From Sandaracinus sp. (lineage in GTDB: Bacteria; Myxococcota_A; Polyangia; Polyangiales; Houyiibacteriaceae): a stretch of 64,000 nucleotides of DNA. Made by a program: the position numbers and the translations under genes. Location of the stretch: the NCBI GenBank assembly GCA_002699025.1, contig PABA01000011.1, positions 16,118-80,117 on the forward strand, given 5' to 3'. This document shows, piece after piece, positions 1 through 8,415 of this stretch (position 1 is the stretch's first letter; each line of letters starts with the position of its first letter). The notes beneath the pieces are model-generated. The model worked only from the letters and a program-made list of their open reading frames with translations. It made no database searches and was not told where the DNA came from.

Positions 1-339
1 GACGCCGCTCGCGGCGACGCGGGCGTCCCAGAGATAGCGGTAGAGGTCGTCGGAGAGGGCGCCGGGCGCGAAGGCGAGGGGGAGGCCGGCGAGGAGGGTC
101 GCGGCGAGGACGAGGCGCGGGCCCGGGCCGCGCTCGGCGACGGCGAGGAGCGCGTAGGGGAAGAAGCCGGCGGCGGTCGCGAGGGCCACCGTGCTCGGCG
201 GGGCGCCGGCGTGGGCCGCGAGGGCGGCGGCGCCGAGGCAGGCGAGCCAGAGGGCGAGGGCGGCGCGGGCGCGGTGGAGGGGAGGGAGCGGCACGGTGGG
301 ACGCGGGAGGAGGCGACGCGGACGGAGGCGACGGCCCAT
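1..339 (-). CDS. GT-C membrane glycosyltransferase, N-terminal part (cut by window edge)
   Basis: The reading frame is open from an ATG at 339 to the first base of the window (113 codons), so the 5' end is complete and the C-terminus is missing. After an Arg/Pro-rich start there are hydrophobic segments at about residues 25-45, 50-65 and 73-90, then the motif SDDLYRYLWDARV. That Asp-Asp plus Tyr-Arg-Tyr pattern after the first membrane segments is characteristic of polyprenol-phosphate-dependent GT-C mannosyltransferases (DUF2029/GT87-like), where the acidic residues lie in the first extracytoplasmic loop. The likely role is transfer of a sugar from a lipid carrier to an envelope glycan at the membrane. 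The substrate cannot be told from this fragment. Family inferred from the motif only. Confidence 0.72.
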   Translation of the reverse strand, partial: MGRRLRPRRLLPRPTVPLPPLHRARAALALWLACLGAAALAAHAGAPPSTVALATAAGFFPYALLAVAERGPGPRLVLAATLLAGLPLAFAPGALSDDLYRYLWDARVAASGV

Positions 340-367
340 ACGTCCTGGCCGCCGCAGCGTTTCGCGG

Positions 368-427
368 GCGGCGCTTCGCGGGGCGGCGGTTCGTGGGGCG
401 GCGGTTCGTGGGGCGGCGGTTCGTGGG
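368..427. repeat. 15-bp tandem repeat, 4 units
   Basis: Four head-to-tail 15-bp units of the form GCGGCGGTTCGTGGG; the first is diverged and the last three are identical. They lie in the 101-bp gap between the 5' end of the edge glycosyltransferase and the stop of the MopE-motif lipoprotein. No coding signal accompanies them; they look like slippage-generated satellite DNA. Confidence 0.85.
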
Positions 428-440
428 GCGGAAGCCGACG

Positions 441-1076
441 CTACTCGATCGTGAAGCGCATCAGCTCGACGCGCTCGTTCGGGCTGAGCGTGTAGTTGTA
501 GGTCCCGACGAGCTCTTCGGCGACGGAGAGGCCGACGGTGGCGGTGGCGAGGCCGGCGGAGGTCTCGCACTCCATCAGGTAGTGCACGGCGAGGACGTAC
601 TCGCCGGCGGGCGGGCGCTCCGCGAAGACCAGGTTCTCGACGCGCGGCTCGGCGAGCTCGGGCTCGCAGGCGCCGCGGCCGGCGTGGTCGAGGTGGGCGC
701 CGGAGGGGGCGCGACGGTTCTGGAAGCTGACCGTCTCGCCGTTCGGATCGGTGAGGTAGAGGTCGAGGTCGGCGTCCGTGTTCCAGGCGACGGTGGCCTG
801 GAGCGGGCCGGTCGCGTAGGGGCAGCTGGCCTCGTCGATGCGTCCGTCGCAGTCGTCGTCGAGGGCGTTGCAGGCCTCGGCGGCCCCCTCCTCGCAGGGG
901 ACCTCCACGGCCGTCACGCCCGGGGCGAGGGTGGGCGGCGCCGGAGGCTGGAGCGGGGGCAGCGCCTCGGCCCGGGCCTCGACCTCGTCGCCGGCGCTCG
1001 TCTCGCGCTCTTCGGTCTCCGAGGAGGGGCAGCCGGCCAGGAGGAGCAGGAGCACGAAGGGCGCGCGACGCGGCAT
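441..1076 (-). CDS. Lipoprotein with MopE-type Cys/Asp motif and DUF2135-like domain
   Basis: A 211-residue exported lipoprotein. The start is the ATG at 1076 because it opens directly into a signal peptide (MPRRAPFVLLLLLAGC) with a lipobox ending in Cys; the open frame upstream is unrelated Ser/Cys-rich sequence. After a Glu/Pro-rich linker comes CNALDDDCDGRIDE at about residues 69-82, the signature of the MopE-type metal-binding motif common in myxobacterial surface proteins. Residues about 90-200 (AWNTDADLDLYLTDPNG..., then PPAGEYVLAVHYL) resemble the beta-sandwich DUF2135/YfaP family. Likely anchored in the outer membrane or periplasm; a metal-binding or surface role is inferred, no enzyme motif is visible. 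It is the last gene of a minus-strand run and ends just after a 15-bp repeat. Confidence 0.8.
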   Translation of the reverse strand: MPRRAPFVLLLLLAGCPSSETEERETSAGDEVEARAEALPPLQPPAPPTLAPGVTAVEVPCEEGAAEACNALDDDCDGRIDEASCPYATGPLQATVAWNTDADLDLYLTDPNGETVSFQNRRAPSGAHLDHAGRGACEPELAEPRVENLVFAERPPAGEYVLAVHYLMECETSAGLATATVGLSVAEELVGTYNYTLSPNERVELMRFTIE

Positions 1077-1128
1077 GGCGCGAGGTTGGCAGCCGGCCCC
1101 GGGGCGCGCAACGGCGGTCACGACCCCG

Positions 1129-2262
1129 CTACTTGGCGGTGGTGCGCAGGAGCAGGCTGCGGATCGGCTCGAGCTCGCGGAGCTCGAAGAGCACGGGCGG
1201 CACCGGGTCACGCGCCGGCAGGATGGGCTTGAGCGCTCCGCTGTCGGCGAGGGCGCGCGACTGGGGCATGTCGAGCACCAGGAAGAGGTGCGCCATGCCC
1301 CCGGGCGCCGGCTGGGTGGCGACGTCCACGATGCGGCTCCGATCGACGGAGAGCTCGATGGTCCCGCGGCGGATGAGCAGGCGCCGGTCCGTGAGCACGT
1401 ACTCGGTGTCCTCGCCGAGGCGGCGGGCGCGCACCAGGCCGTGCCAGAGGAGGCTCAGGCCGATGGCGAGGATGAAGACCCAGGAGATGAGCACCGCCGA
1501 GAAGAGCAGGCCCCACTCGGTGGAGCGCACCTGGAGGCCCAGCCCCTCGAGGTCGAGGAGGAGGCCGGCGTTGCGCTGGCCGTAGAGGACCCCGAGGACG
1601 GTCACGGAGAGGCCGAGGGCGGCGATGGAGAGCTCGCGCCAGCCGAGGTGCCAGCCCTGCGGGTGCCCCCCCCAGAGGACGGTCTCGCCCCGGTCGAGCC
1701 GGTCGAGGAGGGGCACGGTGTAGTCGCCAGCGGCCTCGGCCGGCTGTTCGCCGCGGATGAGCGCGAGGAGCCGGTCGGGCTCGCGCACGCCGTGGAAGAC
1801 GACGCGCAGCTTGCGGGCGAGGGGGCCGAAGGGGACCGCGGCGACGAGCTCGAGGTGGCCGACGACGGGCACGGAGCGGTGCCACTGGATGCGCGCGAAG
1901 GTGAGCTTGCGGCGCTCCATGGAGCGCACGAAGCGACCGCGGCGCCAGAGGATGCGGCGGTCCGTGACCAGGTACGCGCAGCCGTCGAAGAGGTAGCGGG
2001 GCGCGAGGACGGTGGCGACCCCGCAGGCGCCGAGGAGCGCAGCGGTGGCGACCGTGTTGCGGACGCCCTCGAGCTCGGCGACGCGGAGGAGCATCGCGAA
2101 GAGGGCCGCGACCAGGGCGAAGGCGAAGAAGAAGATGGGCAGGAGCACCCAGAGGCGGTCCCGCGGGACGGAGGCGGGAGCCCCCTTCCAGAGCACCTCC
2201 TCCGAGGGGAGCAATCGCCAGGCGCTCCGGTCGACGTCCACCGCTCCAGCGTAGGTCGGCAT
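1129..2262 (-). CDS. Membrane protein with two bacterial PH domains
   Basis: A 377-residue integral membrane protein, starting at the ATG at 2262 (MPTYAGAVDVDRS); the longer open frame upstream reads through repeat DNA and is discarded. It has paired hydrophobic segments at about residues 37-60 and 72-92, then the bacterial PH signature YLVTDRRILWRRG. A second pair of segments follows in the C-terminal half (near ELSIAALGLSVTVLGVL and WGLLFSAVLISWVFILAIG), then a second PH signature YVLTDRRLLIRRG. The two halves therefore look like an internal duplication of the YdbS/YdbT-type (DUF304) architecture. Molecular function of such proteins is poorly known; membrane-stress or envelope roles are suggested for relatives. 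No operon partner is evident. Confidence 0.8.
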   Translation of the reverse strand: MPTYAGAVDVDRSAWRLLPSEEVLWKGAPASVPRDRLWVLLPIFFFAFALVAALFAMLLRVAELEGVRNTVATAALLGACGVATVLAPRYLFDGCAYLVTDRRILWRRGRFVRSMERRKLTFARIQWHRSVPVVGHLELVAAVPFGPLARKLRVVFHGVREPDRLLALIRGEQPAEAAGDYTVPLLDRLDRGETVLWGGHPQGWHLGWRELSIAALGLSVTVLGVLYGQRNAGLLLDLEGLGLQVRSTEWGLLFSAVLISWVFILAIGLSLLWHGLVRARRLGEDTEYVLTDRRLLIRRGTIELSVDRSRIVDVATQPAPGGMAHLFLVLDMPQSRALADSGALKPILPARDPVPPVLFELRELEPIRSLLLRTTAK

Positions 2263-2600
2263 GGGATGTGGGACAACGGCGCGTCGGGGCGGTTCCCGGC
2301 GGCCCCTCGAGCCTGGCTGAGCGGCCTGCGGCCGCGGGGGTCGGGGTTTCGCCGCCTCCGGCGCCGAGCCTCGCTCCGCTCGGCGGGGATCGGGGAACTC
2401 GGCCTCGTGGGATCGAGTGCCTGCCACGAGCCACGCGCGCGCCCCCAGCGAGCGAAGCGAGCGCACCTTCAGCGAGCGACAGCGAGCGCACCCTCAGCGA
2501 GCGGAGCGAGCGCACCCTCAGCGAGCGGAGCGAGCGCGCCCTCAGCGAGCGGAGCGAGCCCCCTGGACCGGATCGATCGGGGCGACTACACCGAGCCGCC
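2263..2600. other. Intergenic region with SER-type repeats
   Basis: A 338-bp gap between two divergent genes (PH-domain protein on minus, deaminase on plus), so both promoters should lie here. The 5' half is plain GC-rich sequence with no recognisable promoter boxes. The 3' half is a tandem repeat array (listed separately) that ends about 35 bp before the deaminase start. Open frames through it are low-complexity Ser-Glu-Arg translations and are not credible genes. Confidence 0.6.
2446..2564. repeat. 24/25-bp tandem repeat array, 5 units
   Basis: Five consecutive units built on CAGCGAGCGGAGCGAGCG plus a CACCCT-type spacer, at 2446, 2470, 2495, 2519 and 2543. The first unit contains the 17-mer GCGAGCGAAGCGAGCGC (2448-2464), which recurs at 26477 and, inverted, at 56002 and 56085. 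The array sits just upstream of the deaminase start, within what should be its promoter or leader. Confidence 0.85.
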
Positions 2601-3932
2601 GTGTCCGACGACCTCCACATCGCGGGCGGCACGCTCGTCACCATGGATCCCGAGCGGCGCGTGCTCGGCGGCGATCTCCGCGTCCGGGGCGGCGCGCTGA
2701 GCGCGGTCGGGGGCCGCTCCCGGCGCGCGGCCGGGAAGAAGCTCGACGCGCGCGGCTGCGCCGTTCTGCCGGGGCTGGTGCAGGCGCACGTGCACCTCTG
2801 CCAGGCGCTCTTCCGCGGGCTCGCCGACGACCTTCCGCTGCTGCCCTGGCTGAAGGAGCGCATCTGGCCGCTCGAGGCGGCCCACGACGCGCGCTCGCTC
2901 CGGGCCAGCGCGCGGCTCGGCCTCGCGGAGATGTTGCTCTCGGGGACGACGACGATCCTCGACATGGGCACGGTGGGCCATCAGGACGCCGTCTTCGAGG
3001 CCATGGCGGAGAGCGGCATGCGCGGGCTCTCGGGCAAGGCGATGATGGACGCGGGCGAGGGGCTCCCGAAGGGGCTCCGGGAGACGACGCGCGGCTCGCT
3101 GAAGGAGAGCCACGCGCTGCGGGAGCGCTGGCATGGGGCCGCGGCCGGGCGGCTCGGCTACGCCTACGCGCCGCGTTTCATCCTCTCGTGCAGCGAACGG
3201 CTGCTCCGGGAGACGGCGGAGGCGGCGGCGGAGGTCCCGGGGGTGCTGGTGCACTCGCACGTGGCGGAGCACGCGGCCGAGCGGAAGGCCGTGCGCGAGG
3301 CGCTCGGCGAGGACGACGTGGCGGCCCTGCGGCGCTGGGGCGTGAAGGGGCCGAACACGGTGCTCGCCCACGGGGTGCAGCTGCGGAAGGCGGAGATGCG
3401 CCGCGTCGCGAAGGACGGCACGCGGATCACCCACTGCCCGAGCGCGAACCTGAAGCTCGCGAGCGGCATCGCCGACGTGCGGGCGCTCCGCGAGGCGGGC
3501 GTGGTGGTGGGGCTCGGCGCGGACGGAGCGCCGTGTAACAACCGGATGGACCCGTGGACCGAGCTGCGCTCGGCGGCGCTGCTCGCGAAGGCGAAGACCT
3601 CGGACGCGAGCAGCCTGCCGGCGGCGGAGGCGCTCGAGCTGGCGACGATCGAGGGGGCGCGGGCGCTGGGGCTCGACGATCGGATCGGGAGCCTCGAGGT
3701 GGGCAAGCGGGCGGACGCGATCGTCGTGCGGCTCGATGGGCTCCACCAGGCGCCGGGCGGGGACGTGGCGAGCCAGCTGGTCTACGCGACGCGGGCGGTG
3801 GACGTGCGGCACGTCATCATCGACGGGCAGGTCGTCGTCGAGGACGGGGAGCTGCGCACGCTGGACCGCGAGAAGGTGCTGCGGGCGGCGCGGCGCGAGA
3901 TGAAGCGGGTCGTGGAGCGCGCCGGGCTCTGA
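2601..3932 (+). CDS. Amidohydrolase, 5'-methylthioadenosine/S-adenosylhomocysteine deaminase-like
   Basis: A 443-residue cytosolic metal-dependent deaminase. The GTG at 2601 is chosen because it begins the usual N-terminal beta-sandwich (SDDLHIAGGTLVTMDPERR); upstream the frame is repeat translation. Metal-site and catalytic residues of the Atz/Trz-MtaD family are visible: H63 and H65 (QAHVHLCQ), H218 and H220 with E223 (HSHVAEH), H257 (LAHGVQL), H278 (THCPSAN) and D308 (GADGAPCNNRMDP). The last motif is typical of enzymes that deaminate methylthioadenosine, S-adenosylhomocysteine or 5'-deoxyadenosine, feeding purine salvage. The purine nucleoside phosphorylase 600 bp downstream fits a salvage context, though the two are not in one operon. 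Chlorohydrolases and guanine deaminases share the fold, so exact substrate is inference. Confidence 0.85.
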   Translation: MSDDLHIAGGTLVTMDPERRVLGGDLRVRGGALSAVGGRSRRAAGKKLDARGCAVLPGLVQAHVHLCQALFRGLADDLPLLPWLKERIWPLEAAHDARSLRASARLGLAEMLLSGTTTILDMGTVGHQDAVFEAMAESGMRGLSGKAMMDAGEGLPKGLRETTRGSLKESHALRERWHGAAAGRLGYAYAPRFILSCSERLLRETAEAAAEVPGVLVHSHVAEHAAERKAVREALGEDDVAALRRWGVKGPNTVLAHGVQLRKAEMRRVAKDGTRITHCPSANLKLASGIADVRALREAGVVVGLGADGAPCNNRMDPWTELRSAALLAKAKTSDASSLPAAEALELATIEGARALGLDDRIGSLEVGKRADAIVVRLDGLHQAPGGDVASQLVYATRAVDVRHVIIDGQVVVEDGELRTLDREKVLRAARREMKRVVERAGL

Positions 3933-3950
3933 GCCGCGACGCGAGCCGGT

Positions 3951-4015
3951 GCGCGGGGCGACGGCGCGGGGCGACGGCGCGGGGCGGCCGCGCGGGGCGA
4001 CGGCACGGGGCGGCG
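3951..4015. repeat. 13-bp tandem repeat, 5 units
   Basis: Five 13-bp units of the form GCGCGGGGCGACG at 3951, 3964, 3977, 3990 and 4003, with the third and fifth diverged. They fill the gap between the convergent ends of the deaminase and the small membrane protein. No stem-loop terminator was recognised here. Confidence 0.8.
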
Positions 4016-4020
4016 CCGCG

Positions 4021-4137
4021 CTACCGCAGCGTGCGCGCGGCGGGGTCGCGCTCGCTCGGATCGAGGCGCAGCGTGAAGACGAAGATGGCCGCGGCGGTGG
4101 CGAGGGGGGCGAGCGCGAGGATGAGGGCGAGGGTCAT
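4021..4137 (-). CDS. Small single-span membrane protein (38 aa)
   Basis: A 38-residue peptide, MTLALILALAPLATAAAIF at its start, then a charged tail ending DPAARTLR. One hydrophobic helix covers about residues 2-24. A good Shine-Dalgarno GGAGG lies on the minus strand at 4143-4147, five bases before the ATG at 4137, which is the main reason to accept it over the longer open frame reaching 4386. No homolog is recognised; it may be a small inner-membrane regulator or subunit. Real expression is uncertain because of size. Confidence 0.5.
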   Translation of the reverse strand: MTLALILALAPLATAAAIFVFTLRLDPSERDPAARTLR

Positions 4138-4518
4138 GGGGGCCTCCGGCGTGGAGAGCTGCAGCCGGTGTGCCGGGGCGAGGATCGCCCGACAAACGCG
4201 GGGCGCGAGGGTATCGGAGGCGGCGAGCGCGTCCTGAGCGACGCGGGGGTGTGTTCGAGAGGCGGCGCGAGGGACACCCACACCGGACGGGAGCGCTGCG
4301 GCTGCTCGCTCGACGCGGCCCAGTTCCCCGACCCCCGACCGCCCCCTCCCCTCGAAGCCCCGCCCCCCCTCCGATCGCCACTGCACCCAGCGCGCCCAGG
4401 CTGCCCCCCCGAAAGCGCGCGAGAGCGCGCGCCCCCGCCGCCATGGCGACGCGCGCAGCGCGCTTCGCCACGGCGGCGCTTGACTTGGCCGCCCCGATCC
4501 CGTTCAACGGGGCCGACC
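4138..4518. other. Divergent intergenic region upstream of punA with a short palindrome
   Basis: A 381-bp C-rich stretch between the small membrane protein (minus) and punA (plus). Nothing coding is seen. A perfect palindrome CCCGTTCAACGGG occupies 4499-4511, eight bases before the punA start; it could be an operator or an RNA hairpin over the ribosome-binding region. A TTGACT hexamer lies near 4480 but has no convincing -10 partner. Role of the palindrome is inference. Confidence 0.45.
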
Positions 4519-5355
4519 ATGACCGCACCCGAGGCCTCGCAGCTCGATCGTTTGAAGCTCGCCGCGGAGGACGTCCGCAAGCACACCGACCGCGTCCCCA
4601 AGGTCGCCCTCGTGCTCGGCTCCGGCCTGGGCGCCTACGCCGACAGCGTCGAGGAGAAGGTCTCGATCCCCTACACGGAGATCCGCGGCATGAGCATGTC
4701 GAAGGTCGAGGGCCACGCCGGCAACCTCGTCCTCGGCACGGCGGAGGGGGTCTCGGTCGCGGCCATGCAGGGGCGCGTCCATCTCTACGAGGGGCACCCG
4801 GCGGAGGACGTGGTCTTCGGGCTGCGCCTGATGCTCCACCTCGGCGCCAAGACGGTGATCATCACCAACGCCGCCGGCGGCATCGGCGACCACCTCGAGG
4901 TCGGTGACCTGATGCTCATCGAGGACCAGCTCAACCTCACGGGGCGCAATCCCCTGGTCGGCGTGAACGAGGACGCGCTCGGGCCGCGCTTCGTCGACAT
5001 GACGACGCCCTTCGACGAGGAGCTCCGCGGCCTCGCCGAAGAGGGCGCGAAGGCGCTCGGCTTCGGCGTGAAGCGCGGCGTCTACGCGGGCCTGCTCGGG
5101 CCGACCTACGAGACGCCGGCGGAGATCCGCATGCTGAAGACGCTCGGCGGCGACGCGGTCGGCATGAGCACGGTGCTCGAGGTGGTGGCGGCGCGGCACA
5201 TGGGCGCGCGCGTGCTCGGCATCTCCTGCATCACGAACAAGGCCGCCGGACTCGGCCACGAGACCCTGGACCACGAAGAGGTCCAGGAGGTCGCCAAGCA
5301 GGTCCGCGAGCGCTTCGTGTCGCTGCTCGGCGCGGTCCTGCGACGCCTCCTCTGA
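4519..5355 (+). CDS. punA: Purine-nucleoside phosphorylase, type I (trimeric)
   Basis: A 278-residue cytosolic enzyme that cleaves inosine, guanosine and their deoxy forms with phosphate to a free base and (deoxy)ribose-1-phosphate in purine salvage. Family motifs lie in the expected order: phosphate-binding GSGLGAYADSV, GHAGNLVLG, then QGRVHLYEGH, ITNAAGGI, GLLGPTYETPAEIRM, the ribose-binding GMSTVLEVVAARH and base-site SCITNKAAG. Length matches the trimeric PNP family (about 270-285). The ATG at 4519 is chosen because family similarity begins a few residues later; a palindrome sits just upstream. It is transcribed toward a strong stem-loop at 5388-5420. Symbol given by family; MTAP-like activity is less likely given the motifs. 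Confidence 0.93.
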   Translation: MTAPEASQLDRLKLAAEDVRKHTDRVPKVALVLGSGLGAYADSVEEKVSIPYTEIRGMSMSKVEGHAGNLVLGTAEGVSVAAMQGRVHLYEGHPAEDVVFGLRLMLHLGAKTVIITNAAGGIGDHLEVGDLMLIEDQLNLTGRNPLVGVNEDALGPRFVDMTTPFDEELRGLAEEGAKALGFGVKRGVYAGLLGPTYETPAEIRMLKTLGGDAVGMSTVLEVVAARHMGARVLGISCITNKAAGLGHETLDHEEVQEVAKQVRERFVSLLGAVLRRLL

Positions 5356-5387
5356 GTCGCAGAGCGACTCGCGCCAGGGTTCGGCCG

Positions 5388-5420
5388 CTTCGCGGGGACG
5401 GGTCGTCCCACCCCGCGAAG
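5388..5420. terminator. Bidirectional stem-loop terminator between convergent genes
   Basis: A perfect 10-bp inverted repeat, CTTCGCGGGG at 5388-5397 and CCCCGCGAAG at 5411-5420, with an inner GGG/CCC pairing in the 13-nt loop. It lies 33 bp after the punA stop and 9 bp from the stop of the opposing lipoprotein gene, the usual place for a shared terminator. There is no clear U-tract, as is common in GC-rich genomes. Confidence 0.65.
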
Positions 5421-5428
5421 AGCGCTCC

Positions 5429-5872
5429 TCAGCGCACGCGGACCGTGGTGCCGCGCTGGCGGCGGGACCGGCCGGTGCGAACGCGGGTCGGGCGGTGCAC
5501 GCGATACGTGTTGCCCGTGCGCACGCGGACGGTGGCCGGCCGGCGCGGGTGCACGTAGCGGACGGTGGTGCGGCGCGACGGGGGGACCCAGCGCCCGTGC
5601 ACGAAGACGTAGGTGCCGCCGTCGAGGATCCAGCCGGCGGGGCTCCAGACGAAGCCCGGCTGCGGCGGCACGGCCCAGTAGCCGCGCACCCAGACGTACT
5701 GCACGCCGGTCCACTGCCAGTAGCCGTCGACCCAGACGTAGGCCGGGCCGGGCGCCGGCGGGGCGACCTCCACGTAGGGCGTGGGCGGCGCGCGCACGGT
5801 GGTCGTCGCGTAGACGTAGCCGCCGCAACCCGTCGCGAGCGCGAGGCCGACCAGCAGGAGAAGGCGCCTCAT
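5429..5872 (-). CDS. WXXGXW-repeat lipoprotein
   Basis: A 147-residue lipoprotein: signal peptide [16 protein letters not shown] with a lipobox Cys, then aromatic repeats [20 protein letters not shown] and [10 protein letters not shown] that match the YXWGXW/WXXGXW repeat family. The C-terminal third is Arg/Thr/Val-rich (RRTTVRYV..., repeated TVRVRT), probably a basic surface or glycan-interacting tail. Function of the family is unknown; it is envelope-located. The ATG overlaps the stop of the upstream DUF302 gene by four bases (ATGA), so the two are cotranscribed and translationally coupled. Confidence 0.85.
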   Translation of the reverse strand: MRRLLLLVGLALATGCGGYVYATTTVRAPPTPYVEVAPPAPGPAYVWVDGYWQWTGVQYVWVRGYWAVPPQPGFVWSPAGWILDGGTYVFVHGRWVPPSRRTTVRYVHPRRPATVRVRTGNTYRVHRPTRVRTGRSRRQRGTTVRVR

Positions 5873-6264
5873 CCGAGCTTCTCCAGGACGGCGGCGAGCT
5901 TCTTCTCGACCTGCGCGGCGACCTCCTCGAGGCCCGCGGGGCCCTCGGCGGAGAAGCGGCGCATGGGGTCGACGGCGAGGGCGACCGCCTTCCCGTCGTC
6001 GCCCTCGTAGAGGACGACGTTGCAGGGGAGCATCACCCCGACGTCGGGGCTCGTCTGGAGCGCCTCGTAGGCGAGCTGCGGGTTGCAGGCGCCGAAGATC
6101 TCGTAGCGGCGGAAGTCGACGTCGAGCTTCTTCTTCAGCGTCGCCTGGATGTCGATCTCCGTGAGGACGCCGAAGCCCTCGCTCTTCAGGGCCTCGGGGA
6201 GCTTCGCCTTGGCCTCCTCGTAGCCGATGGAGAGCTCGCGGCGGAGGGTCTTTTGCTCGGTCAT
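5869..6264 (-). CDS. DUF302 family protein
   Basis: A 131-residue soluble protein with the DUF302 features: [21 protein letters not shown], a Cys-containing [14 protein letters not shown], then [26 protein letters not shown]. The fold is a small alpha/beta domain; relatives sit near copper- or sulfur-related genes, but no biochemical role is established. The start is the ATG at 6264 ([18 protein letters not shown]); residues further upstream are not conserved-looking. No signal peptide, so probably cytoplasmic. It forms a two-gene operon with the WXXGXW lipoprotein and is divergent from the acetyl-CoA synthetase operon. Confidence 0.85.
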   Translation of the reverse strand: MTEQKTLRRELSIGYEEAKAKLPEALKSEGFGVLTEIDIQATLKKKLDVDFRRYEIFGACNPQLAYEALQTSPDVGVMLPCNVVLYEGDDGKAVALAVDPMRRFSAEGPAGLEEVAAQVEKKLAAVLEKLG

Positions 6265-6579
6265 GGGCCGAGCGCTGTTCAAGACGCGTGCCCGTCGAGA
6301 CCTGCGCCCGCCCATCGAGACCCGTGCTCACCGGCGCGTCGGGAGCCGTGCGCCGAGCCGTGCGCCGAGCCGTGCGCCGCTCCCGGGCATCGACCGCGAC
6401 AAGGGCGCCACGCCGCACGGCTTGCGCGCAGGGCCCGGGCCTCGCGCAAGGAGTGCGTGGGATGGGGCCACACGCGATGGGGCGGCGCGCACCGGACGAG
6501 GCAGCGCGCCTCGGCGGCTCGCGGGCGCCCTCCTCCCAGCGCGTCCCCCCGGCACGCGCAGTGCATCGCCGCCGGCGCG
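6265..6579. other. Divergent intergenic region with 12-bp repeat
   Basis: This 315-bp gap should hold the promoters of the DUF302 operon (minus) and the acs-pdh-acp operon (plus). The only structure recognised is three perfect 12-bp units GAGCCGTGCGCC at 6343-6378. No clear promoter boxes or operator palindromes were identified, and no small gene is credible here. Confidence 0.55.
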
Positions 6580-8415
6580 ATGGACCTCCCGCCGATCCCG
6601 AAGCGGCCCCGCGAGGGTCAGGCCCCGCCCAACCTCGACGACTACGACCGCGTCCGCGCGTCCTTCTCCTGGGAGCAGGCGCGCGAGGAGCTGGACGGGC
6701 TCCCGGGTGGGGGCCTCAACATCTGCCACGAGGCCGTCGTGCGCCACGCGAAGGGAGCGCGCGCCGACCAGGTGGCGCTCCGCTGGCTCGGCAAGAAGGG
6801 CGAGCAGGAGGACCTCAGCTATGCGGAGCTCGACCGGCGCACGGCCCGCTTCGCGAGCGCCCTGAAGGACCTCGGCGTCCCCGCCGGCGCGCGCGTCTTC
6901 GGCCTCTGCCCGCGCATCCCGGAGCTCTACGTCGCGGCCCTCGGCGCCCTCCGCCACCGCGCCGTCTTCTCGCCCCTCTTCAGCGCCTTCGGGCCCGAGC
7001 CCATCGCCCAGCGCATGTCCATCGGCGAGGCCACGGTGCTCGTCACCACCGCGCGCCTCTATCGCAAGAAGGTCGCCCCGATCCGCGACCGGCTCCCGCA
7101 CCTCGAGCACGTCTTCCTCATCGGCGACCGGCGCGAGGCCACGAGCGTGGAGGGCACGATCGACTGGCGCGGCACGGTCGACGCGGCGAGCGCCGAGTAC
7201 CCGGTGCCGCCGACCGATCCGGAGGACCCGGCGCTGCTCCACTTCACGAGCGGCACGACCGGCACGCCGAAGGGCGCGCTCCACGTGCACCAGGCGGTCG
7301 TCACGCACCACATGACGGGGAAGCTCGCGCTCGACCTCCACCCGGGGGACGTCTTCTGGTGCACGGCGGACCCGGGCTGGGTGACGGGCACGAGCTACGG
7401 GATCATCGCGCCGCTGACGAACGGCGTGACCATGATCGTCGACGAGGCGGACTTCGACGTCACCCGCTGGTACGCGCTGCTCGAGCGGGAGAAGGTCCAG
7501 GTCTGGTACACGGCGCCGACGGCGATCCGCATGCTCATGAAGGCGGGCCTCGAGCCGCTGAAGGGCAAGGACCTGAGCGCGCTCCGCTTCATGGCGAGCG
7601 TCGGCGAGCCGCTGAACCCGGAGGCCGTCGTCTGGGGGCAGGAGGCCTTCGGCATGCCCTTCCACGACAACTGGTGGCAGACGGAGACCGGCGGGATCAT
7701 GGTCGCCAACTACGCCTCCATGGACGTGCGGCCGGGCTCCATGGGCAAGCCGCTGCCGGGCATCGAGGCGGCGCTCGTCGAGGCCGACGACGGGGGGCGC
7801 GTGAAGGTGCTCGCGGGCTCGGACGGCCAGGGCGCCGACGCCGAGGGGCAGCTCGCCCTGAAGCCCGGCTGGCCCTCGATGTTCCGCACCTACATCCACA
7901 ACGAGGCGCGCTACGCGAAGAGCTTCGGCGAGGACGCGAGCGGGCAGCGCTGGTACCTCTCGGGCGACCTCGCCCGGCGCGACGGCGACGGCTACTTCTG
8001 GTTCGTCGGGCGCATGGATGACGTCATCAAGAGCGCCGGCCACCTCATCGGGCCCTTCGAGGTGGAGAGCGCGCTCGTCGAGCACCCGGCGGTGGTCGAG
8101 GCGGCGGTCATCGGCGTGCCCGACGACGTCGCCGGCAACCTGATCAAGGCCTTCGTGACGCTCCACCCGGGCCACGAGGCGAGCGAGGCGCTCGAGGCGG
8201 AGCTGCTCGGCTTCGCGCGCAAGAAGCTCGGCCCGGCGGCGACGCCGCGGATGCTCGACATCGTGAAGGGGCTCCCGAAGACGCGGAGCGGGAAGATCAT
8301 GCGGCGCCTCTTGAAGGCGCGGGAGCTGGGGCTCCCCGAGGGCGACACCTCCACGCTGATGGAGGACGTCGGCGGCGCGAAGAAGGACGACGACGAGGGA
8401 GAGGGGGAGGCGTGA
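6580..8415 (+). CDS. acsA: Acetyl-CoA synthetase (AMP-forming)
   Basis: A 611-residue ANL-superfamily enzyme that activates acetate with ATP to acetyl-AMP and then acetyl-CoA. Motifs in order: an N-terminal region with [27 protein letters not shown], the phosphate-binding [15 protein letters not shown], the Trp-rich acetate pocket [26 protein letters not shown], the hinge [20 protein letters not shown] followed by [13 protein letters not shown], and the C-terminal SGKIMRR with catalytic K572, the residue usually controlled by acetylation. The start at 6580 follows the usual N-terminus of short AcsA enzymes. It is the first gene of a five-gene operon; its stop overlaps the GTG of pdhA by GTGA. 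Propionate or another short acid remains possible as substrate. Confidence 0.92.
   Translation: MDLPPIPKRPREGQAPPNLDDYDRVRASFSWEQAREELDGLPGGGLNICHEAVVRHAKGARADQVALRWLGKKGEQEDLSYAELDRRTARFASALKDLGVPAGARVFGLCPRIPELYVAALGALRHRAVFSPLFSAFGPEPIAQRMSIGEATVLVTTARLYRKKVAPIRDRLPHLEHVFLIGDRREATSVEGTIDWRGTVDAASAEYPVPPTDPEDPALLHFTSGTTGTPKGALHVHQAVVTHHMTGKLALDLHPGDVFWCTADPGWVTGTSYGIIAPLTNGVTMIVDEADFDVTRWYALLEREKVQVWYTAPTAIRMLMKAGLEPLKGKDLSALRFMASVGEPLNPEAVVWGQEAFGMPFHDNWWQTETGGIMVANYASMDVRPGSMGKPLPGIEAALVEADDGGRVKVLAGSDGQGADAEGQLALKPGWPSMFRTYIHNEARYAKSFGEDASGQRWYLSGDLARRDGDGYFWFVGRMDDVIKSAGHLIGPFEVESALVEHPAVVEAAVIGVPDDVAGNLIKAFVTLHPGHEASEALEAELLGFARKKLGPAATPRMLDIVKGLPKTRSGKIMRRLLKARELGLPEGDTSTLMEDVGGAKKDDDEGEGEA

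Noticed and set aside
4478..4510. Sigma-70 promoter for punA from a TTGACT hexamer
   Set aside because: No -10 box at the right distance, and the hexamer is too near the start codon.
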